Of a stretch of DNA of 64,000 bases, positions 43,356-52,343 are shown piece after piece. The position numbers and the translations under genes were made by a program. The DNA lies in assembly GCA_910585345.1 (NCBI GenBank), contig CAJUDS010000004.1:124001-188000 (forward strand). The letters run 5' to 3'. This DNA is from an uncultured Lachnospiraceae bacterium. Its GTDB lineage: Bacteria > Bacillota > Clostridia > Lachnospirales > Lachnospiraceae. Numbering within the stretch: the first letter of the stretch is position 1; each line of letters starts with the position of its first letter. The notes beneath the pieces are model-generated. The model made no database searches, was not told the origin of the DNA, and was given only the letters and a program-made list of their open reading frames with translations.

Positions 43356-44699
43356 TTAAAAAGTCACAGGTCCGCATTCCGTATTGATGACACAGCTGCA
43401 ATTTCCCTGGCTCGTGCCGCATACCTGCGCCGATGCCGGCGTAGCCTGAGGCTCTCTCGCAAGCTGGGTATTGTCACACCTTCTGTCGCGCAGCTCACAA
43501 AGCGGATTCGGCGCAACTTCATAACGGTAGTCGCATCCTTTTCTCATAATCCGCTGGCAGATAACGTTATGGCTGGCCACACTGTCTACATCCCCGTTGA
43601 CAATATTCTGGTACCAGTAAAATTTGTCGTCCGGCGGAAGCTGCAGCAGCGGTACAACACACTCCTTTTTCTGTGTATTTCCTGTCGTGGTTTTGATAAT
43701 CTCACGGACATACTCGATATTGGGACGCAGTACAAGTATCTGCGGGAAATCTCCGCATGGAATCACCTGCATCCAATCCTTGTGTTCGTATTCCCAGAGC
43801 AGATCTTTTGCCTTGTGCAGATGGGCAATTTCCTGTGTCAGACACTGTTCCCAGATACGGCGTATCTCCGGATCCACTTCCGTCTCCATGCACGAATAAT
43901 AGAGATAGCATTCCGTGTATTCGTGCATCAGCAGATCTTCCAGCCAGGTTGCGTTCGTATCTTTCAGACTTTCATACTGCGTCACATGCTCCTCTTCGAT
44001 CATGCCGATCTCCTGATACAGTCTCCTTCCCAGATCCGATCTGTCATATAGAGAAGCTACATTCATATAGTAATTCATGGTCTGCTGCTCTGCTGCGGTT
44101 ATGATTCCCACATTCAGCTTCGTCAAAACTGTGGCCTCATTGTTATCTATATGACGGAAAATGCTGTCTTTCGGATATCTGTGCTCCGATATGGTGGGAC
44201 GGGCCGGTGTGATTTCCGTATATCCACCTACCAGTTTTTCCGGACAGATCCCATATTCATAGTCAAGCAGATTGGAATAGCGGTACAGATGATCGAAATC
44301 TTCCAACAGCGCAAAATTTAATGCGTTTTTCACGTTGCAGTCGCTTTCCTGCTTAGCCAGCACACTCGTCAGATCCACGGCCAATTGTTCATAGGTGATC
44401 GTATGCTCTAATATCGTTTCGTTTTTCGGTTTCAGGCAGCTGATCCGCTTTTGCTGCTGCTGTTCACTCCTGCGCACAAGCGCAAGCTCACGTCTGAGAT
44501 CATTGTCATTGCAATGCCTGGAAAAGTTTCTGGAAAACCATTGTGCTTCAAATTCCGTACCGTTCATCAGTACGATACGGCATTTTGTATAAGGATTTGT
44601 CGTTTCTTTGTTGTAAGGACACGGATACATCATGTTCCAGTCCATAAACCATTTTTCCACCGGAATCGGCTTTTCGTCAAATGGGTTAAATGTCCGCAT
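43356..44699 (-). CDS. ferritin-like diiron-type protein, unknown function
   Basis: 447 aa from ATG 44699 (GGAGGTTTT upstream; frame extends nine codons further). Residues ~95-290 are long helices with ferritin-like metal motifs: EDFDHLYRYSNLL, IGMIEEEHVTQYESL, LMHEYTECYLYYSCMETE and LTQEIAHLHKAKDLL, giving two ExxH motifs plus extra Glu/His. A C-terminal part (~300-447) ends in a Cys-rich tail (CELRDRRCDN, then CGTSQGNCSCVINTECG). No signal peptide. Possible oxidase, oxygen sensor or metal store; substrate unknown. No functional neighbour hints. Rubrerythrin-like activity is an alternative. Confidence 0.7.
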   Translation of the reverse strand: MRTFNPFDEKPIPVEKWFMDWNMMYPCPYNKETTNPYTKCRIVLMNGTEFEAQWFSRNFSRHCNDNDLRRELALVRRSEQQQQKRISCLKPKNETILEHTITYEQLAVDLTSVLAKQESDCNVKNALNFALLEDFDHLYRYSNLLDYEYGICPEKLVGGYTEITPARPTISEHRYPKDSIFRHIDNNEATVLTKLNVGIITAAEQQTMNYYMNVASLYDRSDLGRRLYQEIGMIEEEHVTQYESLKDTNATWLEDLLMHEYTECYLYYSCMETEVDPEIRRIWEQCLTQEIAHLHKAKDLLWEYEHKDWMQVIPCGDFPQILVLRPNIEYVREIIKTTTGNTQKKECVVPLLQLPPDDKFYWYQNIVNGDVDSVASHNVICQRIMRKGCDYRYEVAPNPLCELRDRRCDNTQLAREPQATPASAQVCGTSQGNCSCVINTECGPVTF

Positions 44700-44779
44700 A
44701 AAACCTCCAAATATATTTTCTGTCATTTTAGTTTATGCAGATTTTTTGATACATTGACTGCCAAATACTTCCTTTTTTC

Positions 44780-44808
44780 AAAAACGCGGCGGCGCATAGA
44801 TCGCCGCT
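44780..44808 (-). terminator. pfkB-type gene terminator
   Basis: GC-rich stem GCGGCG/CGCCGC followed on the minus strand by CGCGTTTTTG, about 12 bp past the stop. Confidence 0.7.
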
Positions 44809-44819
44809 CGTTTCCCATC

Positions 44820-45791
44820 CTATCTTCCGGCGATATACGCTTCCACTTCCGCTCTCTCCGGCATTACTTTCAACGCGCCTCGTCTTGTCGTAATCAGGCT
44901 GGACGCGCCGTTGGCAAAGGTCAGCATCGCTTTCAAATCCTCCTTTGTGAGTCCGTCAAGCCCATGTTCCAGTACATAGTTCAGAATGCACGCACAAAAT
45001 GTATCTCCTGCCCCTGTCGTCTCGATCGTGGCCGGGTTCAGAAACGGCGCCGCCATAACCTTTTGACTGCCGTAGAAAGCATAACTTCCCGCTTTCCCCA
45101 TAGTAGCCAGCAGCAGCCGGATATTTCCGTAATGCTCCCGGATCCAGTTTACGCCTTCTTCCACTGTAGCGCAGCCGGACACAAATAACACCTCGTCATC
45201 CGAGATCTTCAATATGTCACACTGCCCCAGCCCGAATACAATCTGCTCTTTGGCCTCGTCCAGACTCTTCCACAACGGAGGCCGCAGATTGGGATCAAAT
45301 GAAACAATAATACCGTTTTCTCTGGCAATGCGCAATCCCTTTTTCGTCGCCTCGCGAACGCCTGCATGCGTCATGGAAAGCGTGCCAAAATGGAATATCC
45401 GCGTATCCCGGATCAGATCTTCCCGCACTTCAGACACATCCAGCATCATATCCGCTCCAGGATTACGGTAAAATGCGAAATCCCTGTCGCCATCCTCCGC
45501 CGTATGTACAAAAGCCAGCGTCGTTCTCACCTCTTCATCCATATACAATGCTTCTGTGCCGATCCCCAGCTCTTCCAGTACGCTTTTCAGCATCACGCCG
45601 AACTGGTCTCTTCCCACCTTTCCCATAAAAGAGGTTTTCTTTCCCAGTTTGTTCAGCATGGCAAGCACGTTACAAGGCGCGCCGCCCGGATTCGCTTCAA
45701 ACATGGGATTGCCCTGACTGCTCACCGCATTCTCCGTAAAATCAATCAAAAGCTCCCCCAGTGCCAGTACATCATATTTTTTTTCTGCCAT
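44820..45791 (-). CDS. PfkB-family sugar kinase (fructokinase-like)
   Basis: ATP-dependent ribokinase-family enzyme, 323 aa. Motif 1 NPGGAPCNVLAMLNKLG, motif 2 TIETTGAGDTFCACIL with the catalytic Asp; SFDPNLRPPLW is typical of fructokinases. Starts with LALGELLIDFTE. Nearest match in character is fructokinase (ScrK), yet 2-keto-3-deoxygluconate kinase cannot be excluded. Own promoter (45864-45892) and terminator, so monocistronic. Confidence 0.9.
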   Translation of the reverse strand: MAEKKYDVLALGELLIDFTENAVSSQGNPMFEANPGGAPCNVLAMLNKLGKKTSFMGKVGRDQFGVMLKSVLEELGIGTEALYMDEEVRTTLAFVHTAEDGDRDFAFYRNPGADMMLDVSEVREDLIRDTRIFHFGTLSMTHAGVREATKKGLRIARENGIIVSFDPNLRPPLWKSLDEAKEQIVFGLGQCDILKISDDEVLFVSGCATVEEGVNWIREHYGNIRLLLATMGKAGSYAFYGSQKVMAAPFLNPATIETTGAGDTFCACILNYVLEHGLDGLTKEDLKAMLTFANGASSLITTRRGALKVMPERAEVEAYIAGR

Positions 45792-45863
45792 TTTCCCGTT
45801 CCTCCCATTTTATTGACATCTGCGTCAGTTCTATAGCTCCGTTCCGTTACAATTTTCTTTTAT

Positions 45864-45892
45864 ATTTTAGCAGAAATATCCTCTGCAAACAA
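45864..45892 (-). promoter_or_regulatory. pfkB-type gene promoter
   Basis: TTGTTT, 17-bp spacer, TAAAAT. The spacer is itself an inverted repeat (GCAGA..TCTGC), a possible operator. Confidence 0.55.
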
Positions 45893-46063
45893 GAGGATAT
45901 CCGTCTGGCTGTCCATAGCCGCTTAAGTTTCCACATTACGTAAAAACAGCAAAATTACCCGGATTTCATACTCCGGCAGTCCGCTGCAGCGCGCAGAAAC
46001 TATTAGAAAATTCAATTTTTCGCGCCCGCAGCGCCAGCACAAATTTACGCCGTGCAATTTGCC

Positions 46064-46092
46064 TTCACAATCAATGCCATATATGATAAAAT
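46064..46092 (+). promoter_or_regulatory. promoter of the EAL fusion gene
   Basis: TTCACA, 17-bp spacer, TAAAAT, 60 bp upstream of the ATG. The rest of the 45793-46151 gap shows AT-rich DNA and a GC-rich patch near 46020, no ORF. Confidence 0.6.
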
Positions 46093-46151
46093 ACAACTGT
46101 AATCCGGTTTCTTATACCTATTCCCGATTTCAGAAACGAGGTGGCCATTTC

Positions 46152-47933
46152 ATGACACATAAGGAAAAAGCATGGCAGCTCCTGCACCAGCAATACCATT
46201 GTTCACAGGCGCTGCTGGGCGCGTTTGCAGAAGATTTCGGGCTGGACTTAAAGACCGCCTTCAAAATCAGTACCTGCTTCGGCGGCGGTATGCGCCAGGG
46301 CGGCGTCTGCGGCTGCATCACGGCCTCGCTGCTCGTACTGGGCATGGCGTTCGGCTTCTATGATTCTCAGGACAAAGAACAGGAATTGTACGGTAACCAA
46401 AAAACAGAAGAATTTTTACGGCTTTTTAAGGAAAAAATGGACGGCCTCATATACTGCCGGGATATTCTCGGAAAGGATATCTCGAAACCGGAGGATATGG
46501 CCATGATCCGCCAGGAAAAACTGATCCTGCAGAAATGCCCAAGAGCAATCAATATCAGTATCGATATCTTGGAAGAAATGCTGGCGCAGCAGTTAAAAGA
46601 CAACGCGGAAGGCAGCATCAGCCTAGAAGATCTTCCCGAAGACAATGAGATGCAGAGTATGCTGCGCGAAATCACCGAGCTGAAACGGTTCCGCCGGAAT
46701 GTGAACCACCTGGTATTCTCCTCTTCACGAAGAATCGGTGTCATCCAGTTTGATATCTGCAAGTTCAAACTGATCAACGATTTATATGGGGAAAAATTCG
46801 GGGACGAAATTCTCGACTTTATTGGCGAAGAGTTAAAAGAAGTCTGCGGCCGCCAGCAGTTTTTTATCAATCTGCGCAGCGACGTATTCATGGTTGTGAC
46901 GGAATATGACAAAACGCAGGAGCTGGTCGATCTGATACACCGTCTGGATAACAGAATCTGCTCTTTTAAAGACGTAAAGCTGCAAATGTCTTATGGCATC
47001 TATACAATAGAGGACAAAAAGATGGAGCTGCGGCAGATGGAAGACCGGGCCGCTATGGCCAGAAAAGCAGCCAAGGACAGTATTCTGACCAATATCCTGT
47101 TTTACAAAGAGCAGTTCAAGGAGATGCTGTATAACAGAAAATTTATCGAAGAAAACATCCAGACTGCCATTACGGAAAGACAGTTCAAAATGTATCTGCA
47201 GCCAAAGTACAGCATTGCCAAAAATGAGATTACCGGCGCCGAAGCGCTGGTGCGTTGGCTTCACCCCGACCGTGGTATGATCTGCCCGGATGAATTTATT
47301 CCGGTGATTGAGGAAAACGGTTTTATCAAAAAAGTGGATTATTATATATGGGAAGAAGCCTGCCGCTTTATCAGAAAATGCAGCGACGCAGGCATTTTAT
47401 CCTGCCCTGTTTCCGTCAACGTCTCGCGAATCCACCTGCGCGGCGATGAATGCCTGCAGGTACTGACGCATTTGGTAAACGCCTACAACATCCCCAAATC
47501 TCTGCTGCAGTTGGAAATCACGGAAACCGCCCGCGATGAACAGATCAGCCAAAAAGCGCAGCAGCTTAAGGATGCAGGTTTTACACTGATGATGGACGAC
47601 TTCGGCAGCGGCTATTCCTCCCTGAATATCCTTTTGGAAACGCCATTCGATGTGATCAAGCTCGATAAAAAATTTATGGAGAGCATGATGGTTTCCAACA
47701 AAGGAGAATTAATTCTGGAACAGATGGTTTCCATGGCAAACAAACTGGATCTGGAACTTCTGGCGGAGGGCGTGGAAACAAAAGAACAGATTGATCTGCT
47801 GCAGACAATCGGTTGCGACCACGTTCAGGGATATTACTATGCCATGCCCATGCCGGAAGACGAGTTTTTCACCCTTCTGCAAAAACAATTTGCACATTCC
47901 GCCCGCTCTTCTAACGCCGCAGATACTTACTGA
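46152..47933 (+). CDS. C_GCAxxG_C_C - degenerate GGDEF - EAL fusion
   Basis: 593 aa from ATG 46152 (GAGGTGG upstream; the frame extends 31 codons further without a site). Residues ~1-145 are a C_GCAxxG_C_C redox-type domain: HCSQALLGAF, CFGGGMRQGGVCGCITASLLV and the distal QKCPRAI Cys. Residues ~165-320 are a GGDEF-like fold (IGVIQFDICKFKLINDLYGE) in which the signature position reads LRSDVFMVV, so cyclase activity is unlikely. Residues ~340-585 are EAL: GAEALVRWLHP, EITETARDE, MMDDFGSGYSS, IKLDKKF and LAEGVET are all intact, predicting c-di-GMP hydrolysis. No membrane segment. Confidence 0.92.
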   Translation: MTHKEKAWQLLHQQYHCSQALLGAFAEDFGLDLKTAFKISTCFGGGMRQGGVCGCITASLLVLGMAFGFYDSQDKEQELYGNQKTEEFLRLFKEKMDGLIYCRDILGKDISKPEDMAMIRQEKLILQKCPRAINISIDILEEMLAQQLKDNAEGSISLEDLPEDNEMQSMLREITELKRFRRNVNHLVFSSSRRIGVIQFDICKFKLINDLYGEKFGDEILDFIGEELKEVCGRQQFFINLRSDVFMVVTEYDKTQELVDLIHRLDNRICSFKDVKLQMSYGIYTIEDKKMELRQMEDRAAMARKAAKDSILTNILFYKEQFKEMLYNRKFIEENIQTAITERQFKMYLQPKYSIAKNEITGAEALVRWLHPDRGMICPDEFIPVIEENGFIKKVDYYIWEEACRFIRKCSDAGILSCPVSVNVSRIHLRGDECLQVLTHLVNAYNIPKSLLQLEITETARDEQISQKAQQLKDAGFTLMMDDFGSGYSSLNILLETPFDVIKLDKKFMESMMVSNKGELILEQMVSMANKLDLELLAEGVETKEQIDLLQTIGCDHVQGYYYAMPMPEDEFFTLLQKQFAHSARSSNAADTY

Positions 47934-49230
47934 TCTGCCGCTGCAGAATACGCAGGGAATTTTCAACATTATCGTCATCCTCTATCATGCGGTTAATTTC
48001 ATTGTCAGCCATCGTAATAGCGTCCGCATATTTGGGAAATTTAGGCGTCACCACACCGTTTTCAATCACATCACTTACCAGTGCATTGTCAATAAACTTC
48101 TCGTTTTTTTCCATATCTTCCTGCAGGATCTCTTCTGTTTCCCGTGACGTCGTCACCTCTCTGAGTACGGATACGCCCTGGGAATAACGAAACAGATCCA
48201 TCTGGATTTCCTCATCATAAGTCAGCAGTTTTAAAAACTCCCAGGCCAACTGCTCCTTTTTTGTATGATTGCTGATTCCCATCAGCAAAGTATTGATAAC
48301 AGATGTATTCCCGCCTTCCGTTCCTGCCGGCAGCGTAATGCAGTCCCATTGGAATTTCGTATATTTTTTAATCTTATACGGATAGGTTTTATACGTCCTG
48401 TACTCCGTAAACGGCAGCGGCATAAAAGCCACATTGCCGCTGTCAAAGTCATCCTTTGACACTTTCTGCATCCCGTTCAAATCCATAATCTGCTTCGTAA
48501 ACCGGACTGCCTCCGTCACTCTCTCATCGTTAAAATAACTTTCCGTCCCGCTCTCGTCAAACAGCTTGGCGTCATTCGAATAAACTGCCTCAGTCCAGCC
48601 ATAGTTGTATGTGCCAAACTGGTCCAGCAGCCCGTCGCCGTCTTTATCTTTTGTCACATAGCTGCAGATCCGGTAGAGATCATCCCACGTCCAGTCATTA
48701 TCCGGCACGGACAGTCCTTCCCTGTTTAACAGCGACTTATTGACAAACATCAGCGTAGGAACTGTCTCATAAGGCAGTGCATACTGTCTGCCTTCATACT
48801 GCCCCGCCTGCAGCGCTGTGGAATAATAACATGTGCTGTCAAAATCCGGATCGGAAGCCATCAGCGACTCTAAATCCTTCATCGCGCCAATCTCCGCAAA
48901 CTGATTGAAATCCTCTCCCAATACCATGAATACATCCGGTTCCTGACCCCGCAGGAGCTGTCTGGAAAACCATTCCGAATAATCCTCCTTGCGGATGCCG
49001 CTGTAATAATGTACCTTTACATTTTTATGCATCGACTCAAACTTTTCTACGGCTTTGTCAATAATTACATAACTGTTGGCATTGGCCACATCCCAATTGC
49101 TTCCCGCAAAAATACCTACCTCCAGTACCGTCGTCCGGCTGCTGCGGCAGCCGTAGATCCCTGCAGACAACAAAACCGCACATAACAACGCAATACCTGC
49201 TGTTCTTTTTCTTTTCATTTCCCTGTTCAT
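47911..49230 (-). CDS. sugar-type solute-binding lipoprotein
   Basis: 439 aa extracellular solute-binding protein of the MalE-like class. Lipobox AGIYGCRSS. Family features: AVEKFESMHKNVKVHYY, GQEPDVFMVLGED, YALPYETVPTLMFVNKSLL, WTWDDLYRICSYVTKDKDGDG. It overlaps the response-regulator stop by 4 bp and converges with the EAL fusion gene, with a 23-bp overlap of coding ends. No MalF/MalG-like permeases are adjacent; since it is co-encoded with a kinase and regulator it may be a sensing component rather than a transporter part (inference). Confidence 0.88.
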   Translation of the reverse strand: MNREMKRKRTAGIALLCAVLLSAGIYGCRSSRTTVLEVGIFAGSNWDVANANSYVIIDKAVEKFESMHKNVKVHYYSGIRKEDYSEWFSRQLLRGQEPDVFMVLGEDFNQFAEIGAMKDLESLMASDPDFDSTCYYSTALQAGQYEGRQYALPYETVPTLMFVNKSLLNREGLSVPDNDWTWDDLYRICSYVTKDKDGDGLLDQFGTYNYGWTEAVYSNDAKLFDESGTESYFNDERVTEAVRFTKQIMDLNGMQKVSKDDFDSGNVAFMPLPFTEYRTYKTYPYKIKKYTKFQWDCITLPAGTEGGNTSVINTLLMGISNHTKKEQLAWEFLKLLTYDEEIQMDLFRYSQGVSVLREVTTSRETEEILQEDMEKNEKFIDNALVSDVIENGVVTPKFPKYADAITMADNEINRMIEDDDNVENSLRILQRQISKYLRR

Positions 49231-49901
49231 ACATCATCCGGCTTTCTTTTGCTGACTCCTGTCTGTACCGCCCATATGGCAAGCTGGGTCCGGTCCCGCA
49301 GTCCGAGCTTATTTAAAATAGCGCTCAGATAATTCCGCACGGTTCCCTCCGATAAGTTGAGATTTCCAGCGACCTCTTTGTTGGAAGCGCCAAATTCAAC
49401 CTGTTCAATAATTTTCCACTCCGTTTTAGTCAATTCTTTCTCGTTTTGCTCCTCCACCTGAATGGTATAATCTGCCTTTGCCATCTGGGAAAAAAGCTTA
49501 ACAACCTTCGTGGCAATGTCCGGATTAATCATAGCGCGTCCGCTATACACCGTATGAATGGCCTCCACCAGCTCATCCATGGACACTCCTTTTAAAAGAT
49601 AACCGCTGGCGCCGAATTTCAAAGCATTGTATACAAATTCATCGTCGTCAAACGTAGTCAGTATGATAATTTTAATCTCCGGATAGTTCTCCTTGATAAT
49701 CTTCGTACACTGTACCCCGTCCATCTTAGGCATCCGTATATCCATCAGTATCACATCCGGCTTTTCTTTGCGGATGCTCTGAATCACTTCCTGTCCGTTT
49801 GCCACCGTATCCGTTACCTGCATGCCATCCTTTGTATTCAATACGATCTGCAGACTCTGACGAATCAGATCCTGGTCGTCCGCAATCAATACTTTAATCA
49901 T
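49227..49901 (-). CDS. NarL/LuxR-family response regulator
   Basis: 224 aa from ATG 49901 inside the end of the kinase gene (8-bp overlap), with GGGG upstream. Receiver: VLIADDQ, LMDIRMPKMDG, LTTFDD, LKGVS (complete). HTH: LTKTEWKIIEQVEFGASNKE, then LNLSEGTVRNYLSAILNKLG, a LuxR-type recognition helix. Partner of the upstream LiaS/DesK-type kinase; likely controls the nearby sugar importer. Confidence 0.95.
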   Translation of the reverse strand: MIKVLIADDQDLIRQSLQIVLNTKDGMQVTDTVANGQEVIQSIRKEKPDVILMDIRMPKMDGVQCTKIIKENYPEIKIIILTTFDDDEFVYNALKFGASGYLLKGVSMDELVEAIHTVYSGRAMINPDIATKVVKLFSQMAKADYTIQVEEQNEKELTKTEWKIIEQVEFGASNKEVAGNLNLSEGTVRNYLSAILNKLGLRDRTQLAIWAVQTGVSKRKPDDV

Positions 49902-51216
49902 ACTCTTCACCCCATCTGATCGGTATCCTGGCTATGACACTGAACCCGTTTTCGCTTTTAAATTCCACTGTGCCGTTCAGCATACCAATCCGTTCCATAA
50001 TATGCTTCGTGCCAAATCCATTGGTGATATGGCTGCAGCCGATGCCATTGTCGGTGATCGTCACAACTACCATATCCTCCTGTCGTTCCATAATGATTCT
50101 GACCCGGCTTGCCTTGCCGTGCCGCATGGCGTTCGTCAGACTTTCCTGAATCACCCGGTAGATAGCGCTCTCCTCATCCTCGTCAAATTTAAGCTGTCTA
50201 ATCTGGCAGTCAAAAAATATCTGCATATCCGTGATCGACTTCATGTCCGTAATCATTTTCGTTATGGCAGATTCCAGACTAAGCCGCTCCAGCGAATCCG
50301 GTTTTAATTCATTTACCGAACGCCGGATATCCAGAAGGCCGTTCCTTGCTACTTCGGATATCCGTTCCAAATGTGTCTTCGTCTCCTTCGGCGCCGCTTC
50401 CACCGTGGCGATACAGGCGTCAATTCCCACGGAAATACCGGTCAGCGTATGACCCAGCGTATCGTGGATTTCCCTCGCGAGCCGGTTCCGTTCCTTCGTC
50501 TTGCCCATCCGCTCGGTGATTTTGGCATATTCCTGCAGTTGACTGTTCGCTTTCTCCAAGTCCTCGTTCGTCTTGCGAATCTCTTCATATAGCATATTTA
50601 CCTCGTCAATCGTACCACGCTGCTGTTGTATCATCAAAATGCAGTAAATAATAAAAAGTATAATATTAAGAGAAATCAAAAGATGATAGCCGCCTACCAG
50701 ATACTGCTGCACGGAAGCGTCATAATAATTAAAATAGTCGTTGATGGAATACAAATCATAATTGATAGACAACAACTCTGCATCCGTCAGCAGAAAACTG
50801 ATCAATGCCAGACAGATCACCAGATACTTTCCCCTCTCTCCCTTCGTATAATAGATCACACCCGTAAAAACCAGAAAGAAAATGCCGTTGTAATTAAAAT
50901 TCATCACTACCACGATAACGGCGCTGATTACAAATTCCAGTACAAGACACAGGTAAATTCTCCCTGGGCGGTTTTTATAAACTTTCTCCTGGGCAGTAAA
51001 AACTACCACCAGCAAAAGATACAATACAGCTACAACGATAACGTTCATTCTCGGCTGCACAGGAATCGCATGCAGCGTATCCAGAAAATCCCTCGCCTCA
51101 TACCGGGAGCAGATCCATTCCGTTGTCACTGCAATAAAAACAGATACGAAAAGCACTGCAATAAAATTCACCGCCATCATAACGGCACGCACATCTCGTA
51201 ATTTGATTTTCAGCAT
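49894..51216 (-). CDS. HisKA_3 sensor histidine kinase
   Basis: 440 aa. Six to seven membrane helices in the first ~200 residues without a large external domain, so it probably senses through a partner. A helical linker leads to HisKA_3 (LAREIHDTLGHTLTGISVGI, His ~252) and an HATPase domain (VIQESLTNAMRHGKA; ITDNGIGC; FGTKHIMERIGMLNG). The gene follows the anchored binding-protein gene by 35 bp and precedes its response regulator. The membrane-anchored sugar-binding protein is the obvious candidate input (inference). Confidence 0.93.
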   Translation of the reverse strand: MLKIKLRDVRAVMMAVNFIAVLFVSVFIAVTTEWICSRYEARDFLDTLHAIPVQPRMNVIVVAVLYLLLVVVFTAQEKVYKNRPGRIYLCLVLEFVISAVIVVVMNFNYNGIFFLVFTGVIYYTKGERGKYLVICLALISFLLTDAELLSINYDLYSINDYFNYYDASVQQYLVGGYHLLISLNIILFIIYCILMIQQQRGTIDEVNMLYEEIRKTNEDLEKANSQLQEYAKITERMGKTKERNRLAREIHDTLGHTLTGISVGIDACIATVEAAPKETKTHLERISEVARNGLLDIRRSVNELKPDSLERLSLESAITKMITDMKSITDMQIFFDCQIRQLKFDEDEESAIYRVIQESLTNAMRHGKASRVRIIMERQEDMVVVTITDNGIGCSHITNGFGTKHIMERIGMLNGTVEFKSENGFSVIARIPIRWGEEYD

Positions 51217-51251
51217 ATAACATCCCGCTCCTTACGTTACAATCCACTACA

Positions 51252-52229
51252 TTACTGCCACCCGGCCAGATCAAACGCATCAATGTTATCCCCCGTAATC
51301 ATTGTCACCGGAACAATGACCAGCCGTTCCACTTCTTTTCCATCCAGATAGTCATACGCCATGGCTACCGCCTGTTCCGCGATCACAACCGGCTGCTGTG
51401 CGCTGCTGCCCTCCATATACCCTTCCTTGATCATAACTTTGCCATCCGGTGAACCGTCGATTCCATAGATCAGAATACCGTCCTGCATCTGGTTCATCTG
51501 CAGCGCCGCCAAAGCGCCCAGGGCAGTGGGATCGTTGCCGCCCAGCACCACGTCAAACACACTTTCCTCCGATTCTGATTTCAACAGCTCCGACACGACA
51601 TCCATAGAAATCTCCAATTCTCCTTTTCCATGCAGCCAGGCTGTCACCTCATATTCCTCTTTTCCCGCAATCGTATCCATGAACCCTGCCACTCTGTCGT
51701 CAATTGATTTCGTTCCCGGGCTGTCAATGACAACAATTCTGGCGCTGCTCTTTTTTTTCATCATATCCCGGGCGCACTGGACGCCTGCGTCATAATTATC
51801 CGAAAGAATTGAAAACACCGCATATTCATCATCATATACATTGGTATCAATTACAAAAACAGGTACTTCAGCCTCCTTGCAGGCAAGCAGAGCAGGCTTT
51901 ACCGTCTCCCAGTTCACCGGATTGAGAAAAAGCCCGTCTATGTCCTCCGCCAGCATGTCCAGTATCTGTTCATTTTGCTTCTCCTGATCCTGTGCCGGAT
52001 CTCTGTAGAGCAGAATATCCCCGTTTGCCTCCACGATCTCCTCAATCTGTGCATTCATATCCTGAAAATAGGGATTGTTCATTGTCATATAGGTCGCACC
52101 GAACTTTCTGGTTTCCTGCCCCGTATCCTCCCGGCCTCTTCCGCTTCTCCATACTGCAAAAAACGCAAGAAACAAACCTATCAAAATCCCAAGATATACG
52201 ACCTTTTTTCTACCGGACTCTACTTTCAT
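51252..52229 (-). CDS. membrane-anchored periplasmic-binding-protein-like sugar sensor
   Basis: 325 aa from ATG 52229 (GGTGAAAGAG upstream). RbsB/LacI-type fold, but with an uncleaved N-terminal anchor (VVYLGILIGLFLAFFAVW) and no lipobox. Sugar-binding features: KFGATYMTMNNPYFQDM, LAEDIDGLFLNPVNWE, VFVIDTNVYDD, GGNDPTALGALAALQ, YGIDGSPDGKVMI and a terminal DLAGWQ. Clearly paralogous to the importer binding protein at 55068-56117, which shares NDPTALGALAA, YGVDGSPD and the GWQ end. It starts an operon with the kinase and response regulator, so it likely reports sugar occupancy. Confidence 0.85.
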   Translation of the reverse strand: MKVESGRKKVVYLGILIGLFLAFFAVWRSGRGREDTGQETRKFGATYMTMNNPYFQDMNAQIEEIVEANGDILLYRDPAQDQEKQNEQILDMLAEDIDGLFLNPVNWETVKPALLACKEAEVPVFVIDTNVYDDEYAVFSILSDNYDAGVQCARDMMKKKSSARIVVIDSPGTKSIDDRVAGFMDTIAGKEEYEVTAWLHGKGELEISMDVVSELLKSESEESVFDVVLGGNDPTALGALAALQMNQMQDGILIYGIDGSPDGKVMIKEGYMEGSSAQQPVVIAEQAVAMAYDYLDGKEVERLVIVPVTMITGDNIDAFDLAGWQ

Positions 52230-52267
52230 CTCTTTCACCGACAATTGATTCCATATGAAAACCACCC

Positions 52268-52290
52268 GGCATTCCGCAGCGCAGGATGCC
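52268..52290 (-). terminator. weak hairpin after permease gene
   Basis: GGCATTCC/GGATGCC stem near the end of a 114-bp gap. No strong U-tract. A possible promoter (TTGCAA near 52334, AT-rich -10) for the sensor gene lies upstream of it. Confidence 0.35.
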
Positions 52291-52343
52291 AGGTGACAAT
52301 TACCTCTGTCATAATACTATAATACATTTGCCATATTTGCAAT

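Noticed and set aside
45793..46151. c-di-GMP riboswitch before the EAL fusion gene
   Set aside because: No GEMM-type conserved core could be recognised, only AT-rich DNA and a promoter.
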